In this document: piece by piece, positions 34,375-44,343 of the stretch
Layout of the letters: every line of letters starts with the position of its first letter
Numbering within the stretch: position 1 is the first letter of the stretch
Origin: an uncultured Oscillospiraceae bacterium
GTDB lineage: Bacteria > Bacillota > Clostridia > Oscillospirales > Acutalibacteraceae
Direction: 5' to 3'
DNA: 64,000 nt
Assembly: GCA_949283785.1 (NCBI GenBank)
Contig: CASDTR010000069.1
Coordinates: 1 to 64,000, forward strand
The notes under the pieces: generated by a model
Databases searched by the model: none
The model's input: the letters and a program-made list of their open reading frames with translations, nothing else
Told to the model about the DNA's origin: nothing
Made by a program: the position numbers and the translations under genes

Positions 34375-35238
34375 ATGGGGGTAAAGAAATTGGCGCTGAC
34401 ATTAATGTATATAACTAATAATCCCGTTACTGCGCAAATCGCCCAAGGTGCAGGAGTGGATCGTATTTGGATTGATATGGAATATATCGGAAAAGACGAA
34501 AGACAGGGCGGAATGGACACTGTCAAAAATCATCACACTGTTGAGGATATTCGAAAAATCCGACCGATTGTGACAAAAGCGGAATTAATGGTTCGTGTTA
34601 ACCCCATTCACGAAGCTACAGCTTTTTATTCCGATTCTAAAAGTGAAATAGATGAAACGATTCAGGCTGGTGCCGATGTGCTTATGCTCCCGATGTTTAA
34701 AACCGCTGATGAGGTCGGCCGTTTTGTCAGCTATGTTGGCGGCAGAGCCAAAGTGCAATTGCTTGTTGAAACGGCGGAAGCTGTGGAAAATATCGACGAA
34801 ATACTTGCCGTTCCGGGAATAGATGAAGTTCATATTGGATTGAACGATCTCCATCTTTCGTACCATATGGATTTTATGTTTGAACTTTTATGCGGTGACA
34901 TCATTAAAAATCTTTGCCGAAAAATCGGAGAGAAGGGTATAAAATACGGCTTCGGAGGTATTGCCAGAGTGGGATACGGTATGCTTCCGGCGGAATATAT
35001 AATAGCCGAGCATTATCATCTTGGGTCTACTGCCGCTATTTTGTCCCGCGGATTTTGTGATGCAAACACAGTGAAAGATCCAAGAGAAATTGAGAGCATT
35101 TTTATTGAGGGTGTAAAAAACATAAGGCTGAAAGAAAAAGAAGTTTCAGGCTATTCTGAAGAAGAATATCAGCGTAATTTAGATGTGATTCGAGAGAAAG
35201 TAGGATTAATAGTAGAAAATAAGAAGCGGAAAAATTAA
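34375..35238 (+). CDS. HpcH/HpaI-like aldolase (citrate lyase superfamily) in the polysaccharide locus
   Basis: A 287-residue TIM-barrel protein. DRIWIDMEYIGKDERQGG, VRVNPIHE, AGADVLMLPMFKTADE, QLLVETAEAVENIDEILAV and GLNDLHLS match the metal and substrate loops of class II pyruvate or oxaloacetate-type aldolases. ATG 34375 follows AAAGGAAA. Such enzymes cleave or form hydroxy-keto acids; in a polysaccharide locus it could supply an unusual acyl or ketosugar precursor. No exact substrate can be given. Followed after 11 bases by a glycosyltransferase gene. Confidence 0.85.
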   Translation: MGVKKLALTLMYITNNPVTAQIAQGAGVDRIWIDMEYIGKDERQGGMDTVKNHHTVEDIRKIRPIVTKAELMVRVNPIHEATAFYSDSKSEIDETIQAGADVLMLPMFKTADEVGRFVSYVGGRAKVQLLVETAEAVENIDEILAVPGIDEVHIGLNDLHLSYHMDFMFELLCGDIIKNLCRKIGEKGIKYGFGGIARVGYGMLPAEYIIAEHYHLGSTAAILSRGFCDANTVKDPREIESIFIEGVKNIRLKEKEVSGYSEEEYQRNLDVIREKVGLIVENKKRKN

Positions 35239-35249
35239 GGAGCGAGAGA

Positions 35250-36413
35250 ATGAAAAAGATCTGTATATGCACAACCGTTTCAATTACGATGAAAACATTT
35301 GTGGTTGAAACCGCGAAGCATTTGCATGAAAATTGCGGATATGATATTACTCTTATATGCAACGAGGACGAAGATTTTGAAAAATCGCTGCCGGAATATT
35401 TGCATTTTATTCCTGTACATATGGCAAGAGGCATCGACTTTTCAGCAATGAAATCAATAAAAGAGTTTTTGCGTATTTTTAGAGAACAGAAGTTTGATAT
35501 GGTTCAGTATTCCACGCCCAATGCAGCCTGTTATGCGAGCATAGCAGCTAAAATTGCGAAAGTTCCCGTGCGTCTTTACTGTCAGTGGGGTATACGCTAT
35601 GTCGGCATGAGCGGAATATCACGCAAGATATTTAAGGCCATTGAGAAAATGGTTTGCAGAAATTCCACTGATGTCCGCGCTGTCAGTCCGATGAATAAAG
35701 CTTTTGCCGTATCGGAAGGACTGTATCCGGAAGAGAAAGCGGTAGTGGTAGGAAAAGGCGGTACTATTGGTGTCGATATGACCCGTTATAATATTGAAAA
35801 TAAGAAAGAATACCGTGAAAGTGTTCGTACAAAATACGGAATCGGCCCAGATGATTTTGTATACGGCTTTGCGGGACGAGTGTCGGCGGATAAGGGCTGC
35901 GGCGAGCTATTAGAGGCATTCAGGAAACTTTCAGATACGGAATCCGATGCAAAATTACTGCTTGTGGGTCCTGTTGAGGATAATTGCGGGATATCTCCGG
36001 ATTTGATTGCATGGGCAAAAGATTCAGAGCGCGTTGTCATGACCGGCATGATTGACGGCAGCAGAATGAATGAATATTACTGTGCAATGGATGTCTTGGT
36101 TCACCCTACATACAGAGAGGGTTTCGGCATGGTGCTTCAGGAAGCGGGAGCTTTGGGGATAGCGATGATTACTACAAGGATACCCGGAGCGTCGGAAGTC
36201 ATGGAAGACGGCGTATCATGTGTTCTTGTTGAACCGAAGGATTGCACCGAACTTGAAAAAGCCATGGGTATGCTGATTTCGGATCGCGACAAATGTCAGC
36301 AAATAGGTCAGGCGGCATATGACAGAACAAAAAAATATTACAGCAGAGATATAATGCTTGAAAACCAGAGAAAAGATTACATCATGATTTTAGGAGACAA
36401 AACCGATGAATGA
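35250..36413 (+). CDS. Glycosyltransferase family 4
   Basis: A 387-residue GT-B fold enzyme. The C-terminal nucleotide-sugar domain shows FAGRVSADKGCGELLEAF, LLVGPVEDN, MTGMIDGSRMNEYYCAMDVL and the EX7E motif in REGFGMVLQEAGALG. N-terminal acceptor domain contains QWGIRYVGMSG. Retaining transferase, cytosolic face. Overlaps the next gene by eight bases. The sugar transferred is not predictable. Confidence 0.9.
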   Translation: MKKICICTTVSITMKTFVVETAKHLHENCGYDITLICNEDEDFEKSLPEYLHFIPVHMARGIDFSAMKSIKEFLRIFREQKFDMVQYSTPNAACYASIAAKIAKVPVRLYCQWGIRYVGMSGISRKIFKAIEKMVCRNSTDVRAVSPMNKAFAVSEGLYPEEKAVVVGKGGTIGVDMTRYNIENKKEYRESVRTKYGIGPDDFVYGFAGRVSADKGCGELLEAFRKLSDTESDAKLLLVGPVEDNCGISPDLIAWAKDSERVVMTGMIDGSRMNEYYCAMDVLVHPTYREGFGMVLQEAGALGIAMITTRIPGASEVMEDGVSCVLVEPKDCTELEKAMGMLISDRDKCQQIGQAAYDRTKKYYSRDIMLENQRKDYIMILGDKTDE

Positions 36414-37233
36414 ACCGAAAATATCTGTTATAATGGGAATCTATCAGTCAAAAAATAAGGATATGGTTCGCGAGGCGATACAGTCAATTATCAATCAGAC
36501 TTTTACTCAATGGGAATTTGTCATTTGCGATGACGGCTCCCCTGATGATACATGGGAGTTCCTGAACAGAGAATACGGCGAAGATGAACGGTTTGTGCTG
36601 GTGCGAAACGAGGAGAACGGAGGGCTCAGAGTTGCGCTGAACAGCTGTTTGAAGGCGGCGCACGCCGAGTACGTTGTGCGGCAGGACGCGGATGATTATT
36701 CCAGAGAAGACAGACTGCAGATTTTATATGATTACGTCGTGGAGCATCCCGAGGCCGATGTGGTAGGTACAGCTATGGTTTCTTTTGATGAGAACGGCCC
36801 GTTCGGAATTATGCATCCGAGAAAAGCGGACCCCGTGAAAATGGATTTTTTGCACGGCAGTGTCGTAGCACATGCGACTACTATCATGAAAAAGATCAGC
36901 CTTGATAAAGTGGGCGGATACCGTGTTGCCTGGGAAACCACAAGATGTGAAGACACGGATTTGTATATGAGAATGTGCGCTGACGGGGCCGTATTTCATA
37001 ATATTGACGACGGGCTGTATTATGTCCGCCAGGACAGAGCAGCATATTCCAGAAAGAAATATATGAACAGGGTAAAAGAAGCTGTTGTCAAGTATAAGGG
37101 ATTTAAGGCTCTGAAGATGCCTGTAAGCGCATATGTATGGGTGACAAAGCCGCTGATTGTAGGTCTTATTCCGCAGCAGCTGCAGCGTGTTATCAAGAAA
37201 AAATTAGCCTCCCGTGAGGAGACAAAGAGATAA
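36406..37233 (+). CDS. Glycosyltransferase family 2
   Basis: A 275-residue GT-A enzyme. VIMGIYQSKNKDMVREAIQS opens the fold, ICDDGSPDDTWEF is the nucleotide site and RQDADDYSREDRL holds the metal-binding DxD-like motif. ETTRCEDTDLYMRM is the ED catalytic region. A weakly hydrophobic C-terminal helix may bind the membrane. It overlaps the preceding GT4 gene by eight bases. Confidence 0.9.
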   Translation: MNEPKISVIMGIYQSKNKDMVREAIQSIINQTFTQWEFVICDDGSPDDTWEFLNREYGEDERFVLVRNEENGGLRVALNSCLKAAHAEYVVRQDADDYSREDRLQILYDYVVEHPEADVVGTAMVSFDENGPFGIMHPRKADPVKMDFLHGSVVAHATTIMKKISLDKVGGYRVAWETTRCEDTDLYMRMCADGAVFHNIDDGLYYVRQDRAAYSRKKYMNRVKEAVVKYKGFKALKMPVSAYVWVTKPLIVGLIPQQLQRVIKKKLASREETKR

Positions 37234-37249
37234 ACAGTGGGTATAAACT

Positions 37250-38350
37250 ATGACTTTAGTATATTGGAATATTTTTATATCGATATTTGCCGTAATTATC
37301 AGCAGGGGAAGAACTTTTCTTTCCACAAATAACTATATTAATGAGGAAAACAATACCGGACGTTATAATAAGAGCTTTTTGCTTTTTTTCGTGTTATGGA
37401 TTGTTTACACCTTTATCTTCGGACTGCGTGAGGGATTTGTTGATACATCGACCTATAAGTCGATGGCCGAGCGTATAGGCTCTGATTTTTCAAATTTATC
37501 CAACAGCAGTATTGCGATTGTCGAGCCCGGATTCAATGCTTTTATGATACTCTGCAATAAAATTTCGGGAAACGATTCACAGTTCTTTATTTTTGTGACC
37601 ACCGCCCTGACGTTTGCGGGAGCATTCATCCTGTTTCACAGAGAGTCGTCAGACAGTGCTCTGTCAGCATTTTTTTTCATTACCTTTATTTCTTTCACTT
37701 ATATTAACGGTATCAGACAGGCTATTGTAGCGGTTGTCTTTGCTTTGGTGTATTCAAAATGGAAAGATAAAAAGTTTTTAGTTATTGCGGTTTGTTTGGT
37801 TTTGGCTTTGTTCCATACAAGTTCCCTGCTTCTGATTCCGTTGTATCTGTGTATAGACGGTAAAGTGTTCAATTGGAAAATAAAGATTTTGTATTGTTTT
37901 GCATTGTTCTGTGTTGTCGGCGGAGCAAGGGTTCAGCAGATTTTAAGTACGGTTCTGAACGAGAGATACAGCGAAACATTAAACGTTATGACAAGCGGTA
38001 CGGGTATTATGCGAGTATTGGTAAACCTGGTACCTGCGGCTTTGGCTTTGATTCAGTATAAAGTATGCGGCATAAGAGACAAGAGAGATGCTCAGATTGC
38101 AAACATATTTCTCATAGATGCGGCAATCAATATCTGTTCGCTGAACTCGTCATATTTTGCTCGCATGTCGATTTATTTTGCGCTGTTTATTGCCGCATAT
38201 TATCCGCGAGTAATCCATAAGACTTTTAACACAAGATCTCAAGTAATCGCATATACGTTTTTTATCGCTTTTTATACTTTGTTTTATTTGTATCAGGCAT
38301 ATACTTTCGCTTCTTATGGATATATGAGAGAGTTTCATTTGGTTATATAG
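37250..38350 (+). CDS. EpsG-like polysaccharide polymerase (Wzy-type)
   Basis: A 366-residue membrane protein with about ten to eleven hydrophobic segments. LFVFVTTALTF-type helices, FGLREGFVDTSTYKSMAERI in the first outer loop and TYINGIRQAIVAVVFALVYS are typical of the EpsG family. It would polymerise lipid-linked repeat units outside the membrane. It is the only polymerase-like gene in the locus. Confidence 0.85.
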   Translation: MTLVYWNIFISIFAVIISRGRTFLSTNNYINEENNTGRYNKSFLLFFVLWIVYTFIFGLREGFVDTSTYKSMAERIGSDFSNLSNSSIAIVEPGFNAFMILCNKISGNDSQFFIFVTTALTFAGAFILFHRESSDSALSAFFFITFISFTYINGIRQAIVAVVFALVYSKWKDKKFLVIAVCLVLALFHTSSLLLIPLYLCIDGKVFNWKIKILYCFALFCVVGGARVQQILSTVLNERYSETLNVMTSGTGIMRVLVNLVPAALALIQYKVCGIRDKRDAQIANIFLIDAAINICSLNSSYFARMSIYFALFIAAYYPRVIHKTFNTRSQVIAYTFFIAFYTLFYLYQAYTFASYGYMREFHLVI

Positions 38351-38375
38351 AATTTAATTACAGGAGGAAACTTAT

Positions 38376-39290
38376 ATGGGCAGCGTTGCGGCAGTTGTTG
38401 TGACATATAATCGTTTGGACGATTTAAAGAAAAATTTAGAGATGCTTAGGAAGCAGACAAGAGTTCCCGATGCAGTTTATGTAATCAATAACGCTTCAAC
38501 CGATGCTACGACCGCATTTCTGGAGGAGTTATCGGAAAACGACAATCTGTTTCGTCACTGTCTCCTTGAAAAGAACGCAGGCGGAGCGGGAGGTTTTTCT
38601 TACGGATTGGAAAAAGCCTGCAAAGAAGGTTATGACTGGGTATGGCTCATGGATGATGACGGACGTCCGCAAAATAATGATACTCTTGAAAAGCTGATGA
38701 ATGTGGCTGAAAAGGAGTCGAATTATTCGCTTATAAACTGTAATGTGCTCTGGGACGGAAATGAATTGTCGTTCAAAATAGGAACTGAGTATAACACTCT
38801 GGAGGAGCAAAGGCTGAATATTCCGTCAGGGATAATTGAAAACTGTGCCTGTGTTTTTAACGGTTCCTTGTTCGGCCGCGAGGTTTATGAACGTATCGGA
38901 ACCATAAAGAAGGAGTATTTTATAAGAGGGGACGAAGTTGAGTATCTAATGCGCTGCAAAAACAACGGCGTAAAAGTGTTAACGGTAATAGACTCCCTTT
39001 ATTATCATCCGAAAACTGAGTATGCTCATTTGAAATTTTTAGGAAAGCCCTTTGATTATGAATGTATGGCTGTTTGGAAACAGTTCTTCTTAATAAGGAA
39101 TTATGTTGCGACTTATTATACTACCGCAAACGAACAGCAGAAAAAGACCATAAAGCGCGGGCTGCAGCTTATTTTGCTCGGCGTAATTTTGCATGACCGC
39201 AGTATAAAACGTCTTAGGTATTGCTTGCAGGCAGTAAGAGAAGGTAAAAAAGGTATTTTTGACAACCGTTTCAGAGGTGGAAAAAAATGA
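38376..39290 (+). CDS. Glycosyltransferase family 2, galactofuranosyl/rhamnosyl-transferase-like
   Basis: A 304-residue GT-A enzyme: VVVTYNRLDDLKKNLEML, VINNASTDATTAFLEEL and WVWLMDDDGRPQN with the DDD metal motif; IRGDEVEYLMRC is the catalytic region. The WLMDDDG form occurs in rhamnosyl- and galactofuranosyl-transferases. UDP-galactopyranose mutase is encoded at 46241, so a Galf donor is available; assignment to this gene is inference. Overlaps the acyltransferase gene by four bases. Confidence 0.85.
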   Translation: MGSVAAVVVTYNRLDDLKKNLEMLRKQTRVPDAVYVINNASTDATTAFLEELSENDNLFRHCLLEKNAGGAGGFSYGLEKACKEGYDWVWLMDDDGRPQNNDTLEKLMNVAEKESNYSLINCNVLWDGNELSFKIGTEYNTLEEQRLNIPSGIIENCACVFNGSLFGREVYERIGTIKKEYFIRGDEVEYLMRCKNNGVKVLTVIDSLYYHPKTEYAHLKFLGKPFDYECMAVWKQFFLIRNYVATYYTTANEQQKKTIKRGLQLILLGVILHDRSIKRLRYCLQAVREGKKGIFDNRFRGGKK

Positions 39291-40336
39291 AGGAAAGAAA
39301 TGGAAGCATAGATTTATTGAAATGCTTGTGTATGCTGTTTGTTGTAATCACTCATTTTATGGGGCATTCCGATTATCTGATGGCATTGACAAAAGATACC
39401 GTTGTATATTATTGTGCCAATTATGTATCTTCTATGATAAAAGTTGCCGTGCCTGTTTTTGTGCTGATAACAGGTTATTTCGGTATTTCTTTTAAATTGG
39501 AAAAAGCGGTAACAATGGAGATCTCTCTGCTGTTTTACAGCCTGCTTACATTTATAATTGCACTTGCGGTTTTCGGCAGCGAAATAGAACATTCAGCGAC
39601 TTACATATTGAAAACCGTTTTGCCTTTTTCGTACAAGTCTTGGTGGTTTGCGACAAATTATATTGTATTAATGTTCTTTGCACCATACATTAACGCTTTA
39701 ATAAATGCTATTGACCAAAAACGGCACATGTGTTTATTAGCTATTTGCTTCATACTTTTCAATGTTGTTTCCTCTTTTTCACTGGAACCGATAGACACGA
39801 CGGGCGGATATTCCTTTGTCAATTTTATTTTTCTTTATTTGATTGGACGCTATATCAGGATCTACGGCCTTTTCGAGAAAATTAAGAGATATCAATGGCT
39901 TTTAGGATATTTCTTCTTCAGTTTACTGATTTTGATAAGCTATCGCCTTTATGGAAATTACAAATTCGGAACATATAACAGCGTTTTGCTGTTATTATCT
40001 TCAGTTTCACTTTTTAACGTATTTGTAAAGACGAAAATTAAAACCACGGTATTTTCACATATGGTTCCGTATACATTTGCAGTATATCTGATATCTGACA
40101 GTTTCTATATGCGAGAAATAATTAATAAGAGAATAATTGATTTTCAGCAAATGACAGATACCTGTATGTCTTTGGTGGTTATGCTTTTGTACGGAATAGC
40201 AGTAATGGCGGTATGTATGTTAATTGATTACATATGGAAACTTGCATTCGGAAAGCTTAATAATAAAATAGTTGTGTTTTTCTGTAAAAAAGCACGCATC
40301 ATTTGGAACAAAGCCGTTGCGCTATTAATGAACTGA
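39287..40336 (+). CDS. Acyltransferase family 3 membrane O-acyltransferase
   Basis: A 349-residue protein with about ten membrane segments. The N-terminal NGSIDLLKCLCMLFVVITHF, with a His in the first segment, and PVFVLITGYFG are the acyltransferase-3 hallmarks. These enzymes acetylate or succinylate polysaccharide hydroxyls across the membrane. Its overlap with the preceding GT2 gene points to modification of that sugar. Confidence 0.88.
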   Translation: MKERNGSIDLLKCLCMLFVVITHFMGHSDYLMALTKDTVVYYCANYVSSMIKVAVPVFVLITGYFGISFKLEKAVTMEISLLFYSLLTFIIALAVFGSEIEHSATYILKTVLPFSYKSWWFATNYIVLMFFAPYINALINAIDQKRHMCLLAICFILFNVVSSFSLEPIDTTGGYSFVNFIFLYLIGRYIRIYGLFEKIKRYQWLLGYFFFSLLILISYRLYGNYKFGTYNSVLLLLSSVSLFNVFVKTKIKTTVFSHMVPYTFAVYLISDSFYMREIINKRIIDFQQMTDTCMSLVVMLLYGIAVMAVCMLIDYIWKLAFGKLNNKIVVFFCKKARIIWNKAVALLMN

Positions 40337-40364
40337 GTTTTTGAGGTGTGGAAGGAGCTAAATA

Positions 40365-41093
40365 ATGAGTATTCCGAAAATAATACATTATTGTTGGTTT
40401 GGCGGAACCATTCCGGCAAAATTTGAGAAATACATTTCCCAGTGGAAAAAGAAATGTCCGGATTATGAGTTTAAATTATGGAATGAGTCGAATGTTGATT
40501 TTGATTCTTCAGAATACTTAAAGAAAGCAGTAAGTGCCGGGAAATGGGCCTTTGTCGCTGATTTTGTTCGGTTGGAGGCGCTTTATAAATACGGCGGAAT
40601 ATATCTGGATACCGATGTTGAATTGCTGTCGGGCTTTGATCAGCTTCTGGAAAATCATGTTGTATTCGGATTTGAAACCAGCAAGCAGATAAACGGGGCA
40701 ATTATTTTGACAGAGAAAGAAAACCCTTTTATTCTCGAAGTGATTGAGACATACAAGACATTGTCCTTTGAGGGAAAAGATATTGTTGAGAACATGATTC
40801 CGATTCCTTATATATTAAGCAGGATGGCTGAAAAAAGGGGTGCGCAGTTAAACGGAGAAACGCAGACAGTCAACGGAATAACGCTGCTCTCCAGAGATTA
40901 TTTTTATCCTCTTTCCTTTGAAGGCGAAGGTAAATGCTTTTCGAAAAATACCATTGCCATTCACCAATATGCCGGCTCGTGGTCTAACAATATAACGAAG
41001 CTCGACGTGTTTTTGAAGAAAAACTTTTCAATTTCCATACAGCCTATAATTCGGGGAATGTCGAAACTGAAAAGAAAATTGCTGCGAAAATAA
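40365..41093 (+). CDS. Glycosyltransferase family 32 (DXD capsular sugar transferase)
   Basis: A 242-residue enzyme with IPKIIHYCWFGGTIPAKFEK, a family opening, WAFVADFVRLEALYKYGGIY and the DXD motif in YLDTDVELLSGF. Family members transfer mannose, galactose or GlcNAc in capsule assembly. Basic C-terminal end suggests membrane contact. Sits between the acyltransferase and a GT4 gene. Confidence 0.92.
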   Translation: MSIPKIIHYCWFGGTIPAKFEKYISQWKKKCPDYEFKLWNESNVDFDSSEYLKKAVSAGKWAFVADFVRLEALYKYGGIYLDTDVELLSGFDQLLENHVVFGFETSKQINGAIILTEKENPFILEVIETYKTLSFEGKDIVENMIPIPYILSRMAEKRGAQLNGETQTVNGITLLSRDYFYPLSFEGEGKCFSKNTIAIHQYAGSWSNNITKLDVFLKKNFSISIQPIIRGMSKLKRKLLRK

Positions 41094-41145
41094 AACTCAA
41101 TCAGTGAGCGTAAATGTAAGAACATCAAAGCAAGAGGGTGCTGTA

Positions 41146-42288
41146 ATGATAAAAGTATTGTTCTTTTTGCCTACTTTGGGAAACGGTGGAGCGGAAAAGG
41201 TTTTAGTGAATCTTGTGAATAATATGAATACAGAGAGATTCGATATTACCGTTATGACGCTGTTTGATGTAGGTGAAAATCGTGAACGTTTGGCTCCGCA
41301 TATCAGATACATATCATGTATGAAAAAAGCACCGAAAGGTTTAAGTCAATTAATGAAGTTTGCGTCTCCCGAGATGCTTCATCGTTTGTTTATAAAAGAG
41401 TCATACGATCTCGAGATAGCGTATCTTGAAGGAATAGCGACGCGAATCATAAGCGGCTGTTCAAATTTGAAAACGAAAAAAATTGCCTGGGTACACACGG
41501 AATTTGCAAATGAGGCTTTTGCGGCGCATGTATACCGTAATTTCAGAGAAACCGTGGAGCGTTACAAAAAATATGATGCTGTTGCCTGTGTTTCCGAGCA
41601 GGTGCGCAGCCGTTTTTGTACGCTGCTCGGTGTCGCCGGTGAAAAAGCGGTTGTGCAGTATAATACCAATGAAAGCAGCCTTATCCGCACTCTTGCCGTT
41701 GAGCCTGTAACGGATTGTGATTTTTCGGAAAATGAGTTTAAGATTATAGCTGTAGGCAAAATTATCCGCAATAAAGGTTTTGACAGGCTGGCAAGGACTC
41801 TGAAAAGATTACTTGACGATGGCTTAAAGGTACATATGTATATTGCCGGAGTGGGCGAGGACAAAGGCAAAATCGAAAAATATCTTGCGTCTGAGGGAAT
41901 AAGCTCTGCGTTTACTTTTTTGGGCTATCAAAAAAATCCATATCGCTATGTCAGCCGATGCGACCTTTTCGTCTGCTCGAGCTATCGTGAAGGTTTTTCC
42001 ACTGCGGCGACCGAAGCGCTTATAGTGGGAACGCCTGTTTTAACAGTCGATGTATCAGGGATGAGAGAACTTTTGGGCGATAACAACGATTACGGAATCA
42101 TCGTTCCCAATGATGATGAAAGCCTGTACAAAGGACTGAGAGATTATATTACCGATTCTCAATTACAGCAAAAATATAAAGAGCTGGCTCGGGAGCGCGG
42201 GAAACGCTTTGACAGAGATGTTACCGTGACCGAAACGGAAAATATGCTGCTCGATGTTGCTTACGGTACGGAGGAAATCAAATGCTGA
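41146..42288 (+). CDS. Glycosyltransferase family 4
   Basis: A 380-residue GT-B enzyme: FFLPTLGNGGAEKVLVNLVN near the N-terminus, IIAVGKIIRNKGFDRLARTL, YIAGVGEDKGKIEKYLASEG, FLGYQKNPYRYVSRCDLFVC and the EX7E motif in REGFSTAATEALIVGTPVLT. ATG 41146 has AAGAGGGTG just upstream; a longer frame from 41104 lacks this. Overlaps the next gene by seven bases. Confidence 0.9.
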   Translation: MIKVLFFLPTLGNGGAEKVLVNLVNNMNTERFDITVMTLFDVGENRERLAPHIRYISCMKKAPKGLSQLMKFASPEMLHRLFIKESYDLEIAYLEGIATRIISGCSNLKTKKIAWVHTEFANEAFAAHVYRNFRETVERYKKYDAVACVSEQVRSRFCTLLGVAGEKAVVQYNTNESSLIRTLAVEPVTDCDFSENEFKIIAVGKIIRNKGFDRLARTLKRLLDDGLKVHMYIAGVGEDKGKIEKYLASEGISSAFTFLGYQKNPYRYVSRCDLFVCSSYREGFSTAATEALIVGTPVLTVDVSGMRELLGDNNDYGIIVPNDDESLYKGLRDYITDSQLQQKYKELARERGKRFDRDVTVTETENMLLDVAYGTEEIKC

Positions 42289-43349
42289 AAGTTGCAATTA
42301 TTACATTTCACAGAGCTATAAATTACGGAGCGGTGCTTCAAACATATGCTTTATCAAAATACCTGAGTGACTCAGGCTATGACGTTAAGGTGCTGGATTA
42401 CCGTTCGGAAACTATTGAAAGCAGCTATAAGGTGCGTTTCAAACCGAACATGAATTCCTTTAAGCAAATGCTGTTGCTGCCTTTTTCAGAAAAGAAAAAA
42501 AGAAAATTTTATGAGTTCATTGATAAAAATATTCCTCATACCCGTCCGCTGTATACCGTTGAGGATTTGAGAGAGGAAGCCCGTAATTTTGATTTTGTAG
42601 TTACAGGCAGCGACCAGGTATGGAACAGTCAGTGGACTGCCGGGGACAACGCATTTTTGCTGAATTTCTGTGAAGATGAGCAGAAGGTTTCATACGCTGC
42701 CAGTATCGGAAAAAGCAGCATTTCAGAAGAGGAAGAAGAGCGTCTTAAAAAGCATTTGATAAATTTCCGTGCGATTTCGGTAAGAGAGAAAACAGGAAAG
42801 GATTTGCTTGATTCTTTAATTCAAAAGGATATTTCTGTAAATTGCGACCCTGTCGCATTGCTCAGCAAGGGGCAGTGGAAGCAGGCGGCGGCTGTTCCGA
42901 AGGAGAAAAATTATATTTTGGTTTACATGCTTGTTAAATCGGACAGTTTAATGAATGCCGCTGTTGAATACGGAAAGAAAAACGGCAAGCAGGTAATTCT
43001 TATTAACGATAATATAAGAAAGCAATATCCTGTAATTTATAAGCGTTATATTTCGCCGCAGGAATTTGTGGGTCTTTTCTGTAATGCCGGCTGTGTGTTT
43101 ACCAATTCATTTCACGGAACCATGTTTTCAATTATTTTTGAAAAAGAGGTTCATGTTGAATTACAGAAGTATAAGGACGCGCCGAATTCAAGATTCGTCG
43201 ATCTGCTTTCACAGGTAGGAATGGAAAACTGTGTATTTGAGGGTGGACATGTTGACGATAATTATGTGAAACCGCAATATGAGTCGGTTAAAGCAAAGCT
43301 GGAGCAGATGCAGAATGAGACGAAAGAGTATTTTGAAAAAGCATTTTGA
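42282..43349 (+). CDS. Polysaccharide pyruvyl transferase family protein
   Basis: A 355-residue cytosolic enzyme: TFHRAINYGAVLQTYALSKY at the N-terminus, FVVTGSDQVWNSQWT, VREKTGKDLLDS and FCNAGCVFTNSFHGTMFSII near the end match the pyruvyl transferase family. It would add a ketal-linked pyruvate, giving the polymer negative charge. In Clostridia it is often next to an FrhB-domain protein, as here. Confidence 0.92.
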   Translation: MLKVAIITFHRAINYGAVLQTYALSKYLSDSGYDVKVLDYRSETIESSYKVRFKPNMNSFKQMLLLPFSEKKKRKFYEFIDKNIPHTRPLYTVEDLREEARNFDFVVTGSDQVWNSQWTAGDNAFLLNFCEDEQKVSYAASIGKSSISEEEEERLKKHLINFRAISVREKTGKDLLDSLIQKDISVNCDPVALLSKGQWKQAAAVPKEKNYILVYMLVKSDSLMNAAVEYGKKNGKQVILINDNIRKQYPVIYKRYISPQEFVGLFCNAGCVFTNSFHGTMFSIIFEKEVHVELQKYKDAPNSRFVDLLSQVGMENCVFEGGHVDDNYVKPQYESVKAKLEQMQNETKEYFEKAF

Positions 43350-43363
43350 GAGGGTCTGCTAAA

Positions 43364-44341
43364 ATGAAAGGTATTGATAATACTGATATTTGTGCATATG
43401 GTGTAATCAACAAAAACAGCAACACACTTTTGCATTCATCTTCCGGAGGCGTGGTACCTGAGTTGTGCAGTAAAATTTTAAAGGAAGGCGGTTCTGTTTG
43501 CACCTGCATTTATAATTATGATTTCCATGAGTTGCGGCATGCTTTGATTAAGGATGTCTCTCAGCTCGGGAAAATGGAAAGTTCTAAATATTTTCAGTCG
43601 GATATTACCGAAATATTTTCGATTACCGAGGAATATTTAAAAGGCAACAAAAATAAAAAGCTTTTATTTATCGGTACGCCTTGTCAGTGTGCGGCAATTA
43701 AGAGTTATTTTAATACAAAACATGTTTCCGGTGAAAATTTGATTTGTGTGGACATTATTTGTCACGGTGTGGGCAGTAATCAAATTTGGAATGATTTTAC
43801 AGAAGATATTGAAAAAAAGAATAATGATAAAATAGTAAAGATAAGCTTTAAAGATAAGAGATACGGTTGGCTTATGCCATATGCAGTTGCACAGAGCAAA
43901 AGTGGAAAAGAATATGATTTGTGCGATTATATGACTTTGTATAATAAGAATCTTATTATGCGTGACGAGTGTTATGAGTGCCCCTTTTCTTCAGTAGAGA
44001 GAGAAGGCGATATTACGGTTGGCGATTTTTGGAATGTAAAGAAGGCTGTTCCTTCATTTTATAATGAAAAAGGTGTTTCCAGTGTTTTGTGTAATACAGA
44101 AAAAGGAAAGGCATTGTTTTTATCGGTAATCGAGAAATTTTATACGGTTTTAGTTTCCACGGAGGATTGTATTCAGCCAAATATGATGCATCCGACCGAG
44201 AAGAACCCTCTTTCTGATAAATTTTGGATAGAGTATCAAAATAAAGGTTTCAGATATGTGAGAAAAAAATATGCTTCAAAAACAATGGCAGATCGCATTA
44301 AGCGACATTTATTTGTGAAGATTGGTTTATGGAAGGTATAA
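43364..44341 (+). CDS. Coenzyme F420 hydrogenase/dehydrogenase beta-subunit (FrhB) domain protein
   Basis: A 325-residue protein. LLHSSSGGVVPELCSKILKE, LFIGTPCQCAAIKSYF, VDIICHGVGSNQIWNDF and ECYECPFSSVEREGDITVGD with FWNV are the FrhB N and C domains, with cysteines for an iron-sulfur cluster. In most relatives a 4Fe-4S ferredoxin domain is fused at the N-terminus. Here it is absent and encoded as a separate small gene immediately downstream. Role in polysaccharide loci is not established; a redox step on a sugar or pyruvyl group is likely. ATG 43364 has GAGAGGG upstream. Confidence 0.9.
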   Translation: MKGIDNTDICAYGVINKNSNTLLHSSSGGVVPELCSKILKEGGSVCTCIYNYDFHELRHALIKDVSQLGKMESSKYFQSDITEIFSITEEYLKGNKNKKLLFIGTPCQCAAIKSYFNTKHVSGENLICVDIICHGVGSNQIWNDFTEDIEKKNNDKIVKISFKDKRYGWLMPYAVAQSKSGKEYDLCDYMTLYNKNLIMRDECYECPFSSVEREGDITVGDFWNVKKAVPSFYNEKGVSSVLCNTEKGKALFLSVIEKFYTVLVSTEDCIQPNMMHPTEKNPLSDKFWIEYQNKGFRYVRKKYASKTMADRIKRHLFVKIGLWKV

Positions 44342-44343
44342 GT

